Made by a program: the position numbers and the translations under genes. The notes below the pieces were generated by a model. It saw only the letters and a list, made by a program, of their open reading frames with translations. It did no database searches and was not told the origin of the DNA. DNA of 64,000 nt from the NCBI GenBank assembly GCA_036250225.1, contig JAPZLL010000011.1:682001-746000 (forward strand), read 5' to 3'. The DNA comes from Cercophora sp. LCS_1 (Eukaryota; Ascomycota; Sordariomycetes; Sordariales; Lasiosphaeriaceae). Positions 35,353 to 46,035 of this stretch are shown piece by piece (position 1 is the first letter of the stretch; each line of letters starts with the position of its first letter).

Positions 35353-36575
35353 ATGTCAACGCCAAACGGCATGCCGCCTCCTGGCGAGTGGAATGGCTGG
35401 CCGTTCGACTTTAGCGGCTTTCCCCACGATGACTACGGCCCGGCCATGAACCATGGCATCTGGATGCTGACTGGTCTCGCGGCTGGGTTTCTGGGTCTCC
35501 GTCTCTACTGCAAGCGGCTGCGCCACCGCGGCTTGTGGTGGGATGACTACTTGCTGATTGCGAGTTGGGTACGTGTGTTTTCGCAGTCCGGTGGTTAGTC
35601 GGTTGCTAACAGATCTAGCTCTGTCTCGTGGCACAGACGTCGCTCATCACGTTCAACACCACGATCGGATATGGCAAACACATCTGGGACTTCCACCCAA
35701 ATGACCTGCCCACATTCCTGTTGACTTCGAACACGAGCGGCTTCTTCTCCATTCTCTCTGCCATGTGGAGCAAGACATCGTTTGCTCTGACCGTCTTTCG
35801 CATCTCGGACGGCAAGATCAAAAAGCTGATATGGTTCATCATTATCTCGCTCAATGCCGCCATGGGGTTCAATGCTGCGGCGACCTACATCCAGTGCACC
35901 CCGGTGTATAAACTCTGGAGTCCTTTTATGAAGGAGGGCAGCTGTTGGCCGAAGCAGGTCATTATTGACATGAATATCTTTACTTCGAGTGAGTTGGTTC
36001 CTTGTTTGATTTGCCCACGCCAAAGGTGGATTGTGGCGCTGATACAAAGCGCAGTTTACTCGGGTGTCTTGGATATTCTGTTGGCTTTTCTGCCATGGAA
36101 GATCATTCTCAGCCTGACGCTCAACAAAAAAGAAAAGATTGGCGTCCTGCTTGCAATGAGCATGGGAATCTTGTAGGTCTTGACTCGAGGCCGTTTGTCC
36201 TGCGTCTTGCTAACCTGAACAGCGCCGGCGTGGCCTCGTTTGTCAAGATCCCTCAGCTCCAAGCCATCAACAAGTTCGACCTCAGTAAGACCCCGTGTTT
36301 TTTCTTTGATACCTAAAACACGTGACTAACAAGAACACTCAGTTGATGGAATCTGGCTCTCTATCCTTGCAACGGCCGAGTGCAGCATCTCAATCATGGC
36401 GGCGTCGATTCCCATCCTCAGAGCGCTTTTCCGGCACGTCGCAGTTCGCCACCCACCCCCGGCTTCGTTCTGCAATGGCGACATTGAGTCTCTGGAGGCA
36501 GACGGGGACTGGTCGAAATCCGACACTGCGAGCCGTGGCCGCGGGGAGTCGGAAAAGGGGCTGGAGGCTTTGTGA
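35353..36575 (+). CDS. Rhodopsin-domain (Pth11/SAT4-like) integral membrane protein
   Basis: Second member of the fungal seven-helix family in this window, 332 residues. Exons are 35353-35568, 35619-35988, 36055-36173, 36224-36284 and 36343-36575; all introns are 50-66 bp. Hydrophobic segments include MLTGLAAGFLGLRLYC, WSKTSFALTVFRI and LLAFLPWKI. The conserved WWDDYLL follows helix 2, and IQCTPVYKLW and GSCW give the cysteine pair typical of the family. The last exon supplies the final helix (SILATAECSISIMAASIPIL) and a short polar tail. Family members are proposed receptors or sensors; only a few, such as Magnaporthe Pth11, have been studied. The context ACCATGTC supports the chosen start. 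The leader has an upstream ORF. Confidence 0.83.
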
Positions 36576-37769
36576 GAGTGTCTCCCCGGCGATCGTATTT
36601 GGGGAAAGGCAGAGGAAGAGGTTGCATCTGCATTTGCATTGCGCGTGATGAGAGATGCCAGAGAATGACGAGCGGCCACCAGCTGACCCCTGAATACCAT
36701 AATGGCCATGTGCGGACAAACAATATCAAGACACACCGAACTCCCAGGTTGGATGTAATACCAGGTATATTTGCTTCGTCCCCCGCACCGCCAAGTCGAG
36801 ACCTCTCCATGGGCGTGACATTCCCAGTCGATAGTCTCCATGCCGAGGCTCGGATTTGTACTTTGATGGCATCCCCGTTGAGTTTGCAGGTGTCATCACC
36901 TCCTTCCCGGCCCTTTCAATTCGTCCACTCGTCGACCGGCGCCGCAGCACGGCAAGAGCTCCGCAATGCCTTCCAAGAAAAGAAACGCCCGACCCACCAG
37001 AGCAGGTGCCCGAGAAGCCTCAAGGCCCTGCACTCAATCAGGTACCGGCCACTTGCCGATTCCGGTGGTGACCACGCGGATGTCCCGGCGACTCGGTTCG
37101 CTGTCACAACGACACCGGCGGTCGCACGGACGGCATGGATCCCCGCAACAGCGCGAGGGGTAGTGCTACGCGACAAGGCGTTGAAACAGGACAGCCGCCG
37201 CCTCCTGGCTGCTTCGGGTATCTTGTCCGCATGTCAAAATCTCCCTCCCCATCCACCGCGCGCTGTGGAGCGTTGAGCGTTGAGCGGCGTAGGCCTCGCA
37301 CCAAGCGGCGGCCCGGACCGCTGGAAAAGGTGGAATTTTTCTTCTTTGTTTGCAAACAGGCAAATGTGTATTTGTGGACAAATCAATCTCTACGGGGCGC
37401 CACAGCACATTGTCTAGTGGCACCGACACAGCGGGTCTCGAGAATCCTTCCTCGCTTCCATGGACGCAACTGGGCCGCGGGTGATGCGATTGGGAATCGG
37501 CGCCGTAGGGAACCCAGGCCGAGCCGTTTAATTTATGCCGCGCCGGGATTCCCAGCATCCAACCCTGTGTGCATGTGGCTCCCTCTCGACGTGCCACTCT
37601 TTACACGCTGACTATGTGCTGCAGGCGTCCCCTCCTGGATATGGTACCCCATGGCACCCTGGATACGAGAAATCGGTTGGAGCGAAGGATGCGGCTGCCT
37701 CGGGGACTTAACTTATGTTGAACCACGTTGTGGCCTTCCGATGTCCCGGGCGTCGTTGACGGACGTGCA
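36576..37769. other. Intergenic region upstream of the tyrosinase
   Basis: About 1.2 kb with overlapping open frames on both strands but no recognised domains or signal peptides. I see nothing firm in it besides the promoter end described separately. Confidence 0.45.
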
Positions 37770-37778
37770 TATATATAG
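37770..37778 (+). promoter_or_regulatory. TATA box of the tyrosinase gene
   Basis: TATATATAG lies about 100 bp upstream of the ATG at 37876, the usual distance when a short 5' UTR follows. Confidence 0.5.
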
Positions 37779-37875
37779 GGCGGGAGGGATGCCACATGTA
37801 AACCTGTGATCCGAACCACCCGCTTGATTTCCATGTTTGCTGGGGGGTGCCCGCCTTCCGCTCTTTTGTTTCGTC

Positions 37876-39150
37876 ATGACCGTCTTCACTCGCTCCGGTT
37901 GGCTCTTCTGGGCTCTGTCTTTTCTTGTTGTTTCTGTTGTAGCCGTCGCCCCTGAGCTCTCCCAGTTCACTCCCACCCAAATCAATACGGGTGAGGCCCT
38001 CAGTTCCTTGAGCCAGCTTGCCTACAACAACACGGCAACAACTTCCAATGCCAAAGCTCGTGGCTCTGCCTGCTCGGCCTCCACCCTTCGCGTCCGGCGT
38101 GAATGGTTCGTCCCCCTCGCTTCCTAACTCCGCATTGGGTGCTTTTAGCTAACCTAAGACCCTAGGCGCACCCTTTCGAAACCAGAGCGCCGCTCCTACA
38201 TCGTGGCCGTCAAGTGCCTCCAGGCCAAGCCCTCGCTGCTAGACCCCATCAGCTTTCCTGGTGCTAAGTCCCTGTTCGATGACTTTGTCGCCATCCACCT
38301 GATGCAAACCATGAACATCCACCTCTCAGGCACCTTTCTAACCTGGCACCGCTACTTCACCCATGTGTTTGAGGAACGCCTCCGCACCGACTGCGGTTAC
38401 ACCGGCACAGTTCCCTACTGGGAATGGGGCCTCGACGTCAGCAACCCGGCCGCCTCGCCCATCTTTGACGGCTCCGACACATCCCTCGGCGGCAACGGCG
38501 ACTTCTTCCCCCACGATGGCCTGATCCTCACCGAGCCGCTCAACGAAACAGCTCTGATCCCCCAGCCCCCTGGCACCGGCGGCGGCTGCGTCACAACCGG
38601 CCCCTTTGCCAACATGACGGTGCACATCGGCCCGCTCGCCCTCGCTCAATACGGCGGCGGCTCCTACGGCGTGCCCAACCCGCTCGACGACCACGCGCGG
38701 TGTCTAAAGCGGGATCTCAATGCCGGCGTGGCAAGCAAGTACACGACCTTTTTCAACACCACGCGCGTGATTCTCGAGCACAGCACGGTCGAGTGGTTCC
38801 AGGGCGTGCTGCAGGGCGATCCGCGCTACGTCCGCGGCGAGCTGGGCGTGCATGGTGGAGGGCACTTTACGATTGGCGGCGATCCCGGTGCGGACCCCTT
38901 CATCTCGCCGGGGGATCCGGCCTTTTACTTGCACCATTCGCAGGTGGATCGCGTGTATTGGATCTGGCAGATGCTGGATTTTGCGAACAGGCAGGCTGTG
39001 TTTGGCACGCAGACGTTTTTGGATTCCCCGCCCAGTCCGGACGTGACGTTGGATGATGTGATTGACATTTCGCCGTTGGCGCCGCCAGTCAAGGTTAGGG
39101 ATTTGTTGGATACGGTTGGGGGATCGCCGCTTTGTTATGTGTATCTCTGA
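37876..39150 (+). CDS. Secreted tyrosinase (type-3 copper phenol oxidase)
   Basis: Oxidises mono- or diphenols to quinones outside the cell, with roles in melanin, lignin-derived phenol or wall chemistry. It has 404 residues in two exons, 37876-38105 and 38166-39150. The splice restores RREWRTLSKPERRSYI, a hallmark of the family. The intron has an unusual GTTCGT donor. A signal peptide is clear (LFWALSFLVVSVVAVA). Copper site A is in IHLMQTMNIH and FLTWHRYF, followed by YWEWGLD. Copper site B is in GVHGGGHFTIGGDPG and FYLHHSQVDRVYWIWQ. All six histidine ligands appear present. It lacks the long C-terminal lid of mushroom tyrosinases, so it belongs to the short secreted ascomycete type. The start ATG 37876 gives the signal peptide; an earlier in-frame ATG would push it inward. 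Confidence 0.9.
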
Positions 39151-39706
39151 GGCTTGGGATAAGCTTTGCTGTGTATATATATATGAGGTTTAATAAGCTT
39201 CTGATTCGATGAAGAAAGAGAGTTTGAAAAAGAAGGACTGCAATGACTTACCAGGCCATCCGTGCATGGACATGTACTATGGAAGAGCGGCGTCGTTCGG
39301 GCCCAGTCGCTTGGGTGAAATTGTCGAAGGAGCCGCTTTGATATCAGGCGGCGAATATACCCCGAACCCCTGACCGGTTGCATCGGCCGTCAAACCCGTG
39401 ACCGCCTCATTCATACATACATGGACACCATAACCATCACCAATACGCATCATGATCACGTCAACATCCATATCACCCGAGCCAAGGAAAAGAGAAAAAA
39501 AAGCCCGCAAAAACCCGGCCCAAGGCCATCCGTGGTATTGCATCCCCCCAAGGAAAAAGAGGGAGACCCAACGAAAAAAAAAAAAAACCTCAAACCGAGC
39601 GACTTGACAGCAACAAAAACGAAAGTGCGTCCGGTCGCAGCGAAAAAAAAAACAAGGTCCCAAAGTCCCAAACAAACAACGAAAAAAAAGAAAGAATCCC
39701 TCCCCA
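39151..39706. other. Convergent 3' region with A-rich runs
   Basis: This 556-bp stretch separates the tyrosinase from the acidic protein gene. It is rich in A runs between 39490 and 39700. Frames there are low in complexity and not credible. Confidence 0.45.
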
Positions 39707-41020
39707 CTACTCCCCCATTTCAATGTCGCCGTCGGCGTCGTGGAGGACCATGTCCTCCACGCGCGCGGCCAACTCCTCCCGCTCGTCCTTCTCTTCCTCC
39801 TTCTCCATCTCCTCCCCGCCCTCCTCCATCTTGTCCTCGTCGTCCTCCTCCTCCTCGCTGTCGGAGTAGTCGGCTGACTCTCCCATCAGCCCCGGGAACA
39901 CGAAAAACTCCAGGGAGAACCGGTCCCACCGGCTTCCCACAACGGCCACGAGCTGGTCAATGGCGTGGGCCAGCGCCGTGAGTAACTCACGGTCGCCAGC
40001 CCGACGCGCGGCAGGCACCTCCTCCTCGTACCGCTCACGGGCGGACACCAGCTGGTAAATGAGTTCGATCCTAAAATAAAGTTGTTAGCGCATATCGAAA
40101 ATTAATAGATGCATGTGAATAAAACAGAATGCGTATAAGATAATAGGTCATGCGCGGCTATTATCTGTAACGCGTGGCTAAAAAGATAATAGCCCTGTTT
40201 GTAGTAAATGGGGGCATGTGGACAAACTCACCAGACATCCTCCTCGATGGTGCCGGCGAACTTGGTGTACTGTTGGGCTCTGCCCAAAAAATCGAGGATA
40301 TCCTCGCCTGGTGCCATGCCGTGCTCGGAGTCGGCGGCGAGGGTGGCCACCGTGGTGACCGCGTTAGTAAGGAGCTCACGGGCTTCCTTCTTCTTGAGCA
40401 TTTGCTCAGGTCCGTCTGCAATGTGTTAGTTTCCCGGGCGCCGGCCACACACCATGGGTGGGTTATACGTACTGATATCGATGAGAGCGCGTTCTGCAAA
40501 ACGTTAGCGGGGTCCAATAAATCGAGAATGCCGGTTCCGGAAAACACAACACGTGAGTTGAATAAAAAGAGGCGTAGGGGAAAATGTGAGAGGCGTTTGG
40601 AAAGGAAAAGAGGCATTGGCGGCAAAAACAAGGGCCTTGAATATGTAACCCAGGGATATACGGACGGAAATGATGGCTCTTCACATGATAAAACGCCTCT
40701 TGGGATAACCGCAAGGCATATCGAATATATGTGATGTGGTATGTGATGAAGCCGGAGGGGAGAGTAAATGTCCGAAGAAACTTGAAGAAGCGGGCAACAC
40801 AAGAGGTTGCAGGCATTCCCAGGGCGTCCTGGGCAAGAACACGGGCGAGGGGCAGGGACTCGAACGAGAGAGTAGAAGACAAGAAAAGAGAAGACTTACG
40901 GATCAACGCGTCTCGGGCGTCGTTGCGCATGATGCGCGGGGAGCCCTGGCCTTGCTTCCAGTGGAAGCCGAGGCGGGGCAGTAGACGGGCCAGCAAGTTG
41001 CCGGCGATCGGGCCGGACAT
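39707..41020 (-). CDS. Unrecognised protein with acidic C-terminus
   Basis: A 229-residue protein with no family I can name. Exons are 40900-41020, 40473-40493 (21 nt), 40232-40415 and 39707-40070. All borders have consensus signals (GTAAGT, GTACGT, GTGAGT; CAG or TAG), and phases agree throughout. The N-terminus is MSGPIAGNLLARLLPRLGFH, followed by RIMRNDARDALI, a helical middle with MLKKKEARELLTNAV and EDILDFLGRAQQYTKFAG, IELIYQLVSARERY, and a very acidic tail with DSEEEEDDEDK. There is no signal peptide or membrane segment. The acidic, Glu-rich tail would suit a chaperone, ribosome-assembly or nuclear protein; that is only inference. The start context CCACCATGTCC is excellent, which with the consistent splicing makes me think the gene is real. 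Confidence 0.7.
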
Positions 41021-41994
41021 GGTGGCGGCGGGGGGAGACGAGCGTCCCGGGGAGGAGAGACGCTGGCGGGGCTGAGGCCAGCGGGAGGGGCAAAGCCGAA
41101 AAAAAGGTGACCGAGCGAGCGCCCGGAGAAAAAAAAAGAAATTTCCTTTTGAAGAAAAGGAAAAGAAGACTGCGGGTTTCCTTTTGAAGAAAAGGAAGGG
41201 AGGGACGAATCTAAAATCTCGAAAGAAGAAGATGGTTGTTGGCAGTCCGCGCAAGGAAAAGAAGAAGAGAAGAGAGAGTTGGAGTGGAGGTGGGTGCTTA
41301 TAAAGTAGTTCTGGAAGCGCTGGCAGGAAACACGCTGCTGTGGGTCCTAGAACAACGATAGGAAAGAGCAAGAATAGAAGGCCCTATTCAGCTTGAGATT
41401 CCATCCGATCTGTATTTTGTCTTATCTTGTTCAGTAAGGTTCTTGGCCACTGGCGGGGCACTGCCGATACCCCTTATCTAATGTTTACATGGTGATGTTT
41501 GGTACGGGACGCGAAGGACGGGAGAACATCAGCACAACACCAAAACATAAAGTAACTTTGAAGAAAACCGCAGGACTAGCTTAAACCAGTACAAATATAC
41601 GGGTATACCCAAACTACGAGTCAATGTTTATTCTGGCGGGCGAGGGGCGAAGGTCTGCGTTTGTGCATCAACCCGGACGTCGCTTCAGCTTCCTTTGCCC
41701 ACAGCTTTTCAGTGCCCGTCGCCACAGAATGATTGCAGTAAGACGCCTAGCGTTGACGCGCCCGGCACGCGCTTAAAAGCGGCCAAAACGCAAATTGTCA
41801 AGAGCCAAGACACGTGTGCCTTCCATGTTACCCTTTGGTCAACGTGTTGCCAGCATTTTCTGATTTCCCACTGTCTTGTACTCATCTGTTCTGTCTTTCT
41901 GCTAAAGGTAGCTCTGACACCTTGGGCATATTGAGCTTCTTCAACTCCCGAGGTCGAACCCCCAGACGGAGGCGATCCGCAATTTCCTGCTTTC
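41021..41994. other. Promoter region of the acidic protein gene and flank
   Basis: A purine-rich stretch of plus strand (about 41090-41290) precedes the gene start. No recognised gene lies here. Confidence 0.4.
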
Positions 41995-43070
41995 AAGTCT
42001 ATTGAAAGATACGAAAAGAGTGATTACCAGCGGATCTTGATGCTTGACTCGAAGAAAAGCAGTGTCAGCCATCTTGCCGCTTGCACATACTCGAAACAAG
42101 GGACTTGCACGATTTTAGAGCCCGCCATGGACACGGAGCAGGAGATTGGGTCTCATCGGGGGTCTGGCAGCCGAAGCAAGATTGCCATAGGCGTAACTAG
42201 GTAGATACACAGCAAGAATCAGAAATATGAGCATCACCATAGGGCGGCGCCCTTCAAAACATCTCAAGTCTTTGTCCATAAAGATATGGTCGCCAATTTG
42301 CAGGGCAAAGCGACTTGGGTGATGGTACTGAACGCAAGCACAGACTGGGGGACGATGTCGCCAGCACTCGAGGAACGCATGCGCTGGATGCCAAAGAGGC
42401 AGGAACCAACCCTCCCTCCGCCTTGGGCATACAAGCAAGCGCAGGTGCCCCCTTCTACAGCAAATAGCAGGCATGGCTTAGTGATTAGGTTGGATGATAT
42501 GGAGGTAACCAGACACGCAGCTCCCATTTCCCGGGTGTCCTCGCTGAGAAGGGCGAAAGGAGTGATTATCAGCGACCTTGATGCTCAACACCAAGCAAGC
42601 ACAGCCCAAGCTATCGCCAGGTTGACGTAGACTGGAGTCGAGGGCTTTATATAGCCTATGAGTAACGCGGGGCAGGAGACTGGACTTCATCGCGGACCTG
42701 GCGATTGAAGTAGAATCACCGCGCCCGAATTGGCAACCCAGGGATAACCAGAGCGACAAGTTCCCGGAATCACCACACATACTTTTGGGCGTCAAGTCGT
42801 GCTGGCAAAGCGGAGGGACGCGAATGACGACACTGAACGCAGTCAAAGGCCGAGGGACAGTGCCGGGCCTTGGGCAACGAGCGGCCCGGAAAGCAAAGAG
42901 ACAGGAACTCCCACCCAACCCTCCGCCTGGGCACGCCTGGGACATATAAGCAAGCTCAAGTGCCCCCTTTCTCAACAAACAACAGGCTATAGCTCAGTGG
43001 TCAAGTCGGACGGTGGGGCCAATTCCCCGCCACCCTCCGACGAGGTCCTGAGTTCGAGTCGGCACCAAAA
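41995..43070. repeat. Two diverged tandem copies of a ~535-bp element
   Basis: Segments recur in order with a spacing of about 515-541 bp. Examples are GAGTGATTACCAGCGGATCT (42018) against a diverged match at 42560, GAGCAGGAGATTGGGTCTCA (42136) against 42670, and GTGCCCCCTTCTACAGCAAA (42445) against 42960. Copies differ by many substitutions and small gaps, so the duplication is old. No transposase frame is present. Confidence 0.65.
42990..43060 (+). ncRNA. tRNA-derived or Pol III SINE-like segment
   Basis: TAGCTCAGTGG at 42990-43000 matches the Pol III box A consensus, and GAGTTCGAGTC at 43050-43060 resembles box B, 50 bp further on. Between them is a long hairpin: GTCGGA pairs with TCCGAC (43005-43041) and GGTGGGG with CCCCGCC (43012-43031). 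A normal tRNA cloverleaf does not form, because the T stem and acceptor stem do not pair. A degenerate tRNA or SINE head is the likeliest reading. Confidence 0.35.
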
Positions 43071-43074
43071 CCTT

Positions 43075-43238
43075 GCGATACCCTTTACTGGGCTGGGGAC
43101 TAGTCTCTGGTAACTGTCAATACGGGGATGTGGCTACAGATCATAGTGGTTGAAATGTACTTGCATCATAGGGTGTTCACTCCGGGGATAGTCAACTGTG
43201 CGATACCCTTCACTGGGCTGTGGGCTGGTCTCTGGTAG
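43075..43238. repeat. Direct repeat pair, 125-bp spacing
   Basis: GCGATACCCTTTACTGGGCT (43075) recurs as GCGATACCCTTCACTGGGCT (about 43200), each followed by a similar stretch ending in GTCTCTGGTA. The match extends for about 38 bp. Confidence 0.7.
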
Positions 43239-43307
43239 GATGTTCACCTCCAGGGCCAGTTGAGGGGAATCAAAGCCTGCTTTCTTTTTTTGCTTTTTTT
43301 TTTTGGC

Positions 43308-43590
43308 CAACCCCATCAAGAAAATGCTTGCAATGCTTTCTCTCTTCGGTGTTTTCCCTTGGTGTTTTGCTCAACTCCTTGTGGGCAGCAACTTGTCCCC
43401 TGCGTTCCTTCCGCGTGAGGCCACTGGCATTCAAAACATAACACCTCTTGCATCTCCAGTCTCTCTGCCACCAGCAACCGTGAAAATCCCCCAATCAAGA
43501 TACTTGTGATGTCCTTCTCGATGTTTTCCCTTGGTGTTTTACTCCACTTCTTGTGGGCGACCGCGTTTTCCTGTCGCTCCTTCCCTCCAA
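43308..43590. repeat. Two ~90-bp diverged direct repeats, ~185-bp spacing
   Basis: A segment with GTGTTTTCCCTTGGTGTTTT and TTGTGGGC at about 43308-43400 recurs at about 43493-43585 with near-identical core blocks. Each copy sits in T-rich sequence. They lie between the larger tandem repeats and the laccase 3' end. Confidence 0.65.
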
Positions 43591-43916
43591 ACATACCCCC
43601 GACCGTTGCCGAGCAACGTCATCACTCGTCAATTGAACAAGGCAGGCACAATCAGCCTGCGCACACATCTGCAATGCAATTTCAAAACTTGAACGTTTAA
43701 TTCAAAATGTCCTTTGATCCGTGTGCTTCTGTTCATCTCCAAGTCCGCTGCACTTCAATCTTCTGTCAAGACCGACTCCATCTCCACGTCCCGCGCGCTT
43801 CATCATCCCAAGCGTCTTCCAAAATCAAGATCGACCCCATCGCAAAATTGATCACGGCAAACAAAACGACACCAAACGAGTGACAAGAACAAAAAAAAGA
43901 CAGGCGCAGCGCGTTC

Positions 43917-46035
43917 TCAAATACCCGAGTCATCCTGCAAAAACGGCGCGTTCGCCGGATAGTAAGCATCCCAGTTGTTGCAATTGGCCGTCAACTCATT
44001 CAAGTTCATAGCGGTCGGAATGCCAGTCTGCTGCTCGATAAACTGCACGCTCAGCCCCTGCGACACGTGGAAGGCGATGTGGCAGTGGAACAGCCAGGCG
44101 CCCGGGTTGTTTGTGCGATAGGCCACGAGGAGCCATCCCCACGCTGGCAGCATGGTGGTGTCGCGCCGCGTCGGGTTGTTGCCCTTGAGCGCGGGACCGT
44201 CGACAGCGTGGTTGTAGGGTCTGAGACGGTTTGCCGGGATCGGGATCTGCGGGTTCACCAGGGCGGGCGATGCGCCGAGGATGAGAACGTCGTGGCCGTG
44301 CAGATGGACGGGATGCGGGATGGAAGCGTTGTTCTGGAGCAGCCAAAAGGTCCACACGTTGGCTGTCGGCACAAACAGGCGGTTGGTGTCCGCTGGCATG
44401 GAGCCCACGTTGTTGTTCTTGACGTACTCGAGCGTCGGGTTGTTCCAGTCGACCTTCATTGGCACACCGTTGACGGGCCAGAAGACCTTTGCCAGCCCGT
44501 TGTTGATCTGCAGGTTGGTGTTGAGCGTTGTGCCCGTGTTCGGGGTGAAGGAGGACACCGGGGCCGTGCGGGTCACGATGGGGCTGTAGGTGAGGACATC
44601 CTGGCAGCGACTGTCGGGCGGCGTGGTTCCTGCATTGGTGGGATTGGCGTTGGGCGCGCCGCTGTACTGGAAGATCATGGCCGGCCGCGGGTTGTTGGAG
44701 ATGCCGCAGGGCCCGGTCGAGAAGGTGGCGTTCATCCAGTAGTTGCCGACGGGCTGGTTGGCCGTGATGATGACGTCGTAGCGCTGGCCGATGCCGACAA
44801 AGATGCTCGACGCGGTGACGGGCGTGATCGGCACAAGGTCGGTCGCGACAATCTGGAAGGTATGGCCTACGAGCGACAGGGTGAACGAGTGCTGGACCGA
44901 CGTGTTGATGATGCGCACCAGGTGCTTCTGGCCGGGCGTGAGAGTGAACTTCTGGTAGCTACCACCGGCCCCAGCGGGGTTGATGTTCTTGCCGTTGAAG
45001 AGAACGTTGTCTGAGTTGGGTGGCGAGCCGGGAAAGCCGGGGATGTAGGGGTTGGCGGTGCTCATGACGCGGTGCGAGATGACATTGATGGACGGTAGAT
45101 ACCAATCCGAGACCGCAAGGGGCCCGAGATCGATGTCGTAGTTGGCCGACGTCGGGCCCTTGATGACGATGGGTCCCAGCACGCCGTTGCCGTACTGGCC
45201 CGAGAAGTGAGAGTGGTACCTTGCATACCCGTCAGCGCTGCAACCAACCAAACCTCCCACACTCGGAAGATTTGGGATGCATGCATGCAGACAACTTACC
45301 AGGCCGTGCCGTACTGGTTGGCAATGAAAGAATGTGTTTTGGTCCCTCCGGGCGGGATGGGGCATTCGGTGACACCACCCGCGCCATCCATAATGTTGCT
45401 GTTGAGTTGTCTTAGGCCATGGTAATGAATTGAGGTTCTGACTTTATCAGCGCGCTGCAACTTTCCTGTGTAAGCTCTACTCACCCATTGGTCTGGAGGT
45501 TGTTGATGATAGTGATGTTGATCCTGTCACCCCAGTTGGCGTTGATCGTGGGGCCTGATGGACAAAAGGTCAGCTGCCGCTCATGATTACGCATCGGTAA
45601 TGCCCGTCTTCTTACCAGGAAATTGTCCTGCCAATGGTTAGTTATTTTCTTTTCCGTTTCTCAAGGCCCCGGGACTCACCATTGACAAGCATAGCCTTGA
45701 TCTTAGTCCGGCCATCGCCGCCGGTCCAGGTATTTTGTTCAGTGAGCGTGAAAGTGTACTAACGAGTGGTGTTAGGCTGGCATCGCGCTTTTCTGGTTGA
45801 TGCTTACCGTCCGGGTCACACCGGTAACCGGGGTCGAGGTTTCGTAGTCGGTGTTGATGTTGAACGCCGGCGACGTTGTCCAGCACTGCCTGTTGGAGGC
45901 AGTGTTGCAGGTCTGCCTGCGCTCCAGCTCACGCACCTCCTTTGCGGGAGACTGAGGGAGCGGTGCTACAAGAGCGCAGGCGGAGCCAAGAAGCAGACCC
46001 CAGACGAGAAGCATGGTGTCCTTTACGGCCACCAT
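43917..46035 (-). CDS. Secreted ascomycete laccase (multicopper oxidase)
   Basis: Oxidises phenols with reduction of oxygen to water outside the cell. Six exons: 45808-46035, 45680-45758, 45616-45627 (12 nt), 45485-45554, 45300-45437 and 43917-45219; 609 residues. The 12-nt exon encodes most of GQFPG and is needed to build LVNGQFPGPTINANWGD. A signal peptide (MLLVWGLLLGSACA) is followed by a propeptide-like stretch ending in LERR. The four copper signatures are SIHYHGLRQ, WYHSHFSGQYGNG, HPVHLHGHD and HCHIAFHVSQGLS, so all ten His and the Cys are present; the residue axial to T1 copper is Leu. It ends in DDSGI, the DSG[ILV] C-terminal plug of ascomycete laccases. ATG 46035 is chosen; ATG 46014 would give a cleaner signal peptide. 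Confidence 0.93.

Noticed and set aside
42984..43065. Functional tRNA gene
   Set aside because: Box A and box B resemble a tRNA, but the T stem and the acceptor stem do not pair and the middle is a long hairpin, not an anticodon arm.
44067..45014. 315-codon plus-strand frame
   Set aside because: Antisense to the laccase main exon, which has all copper motifs.
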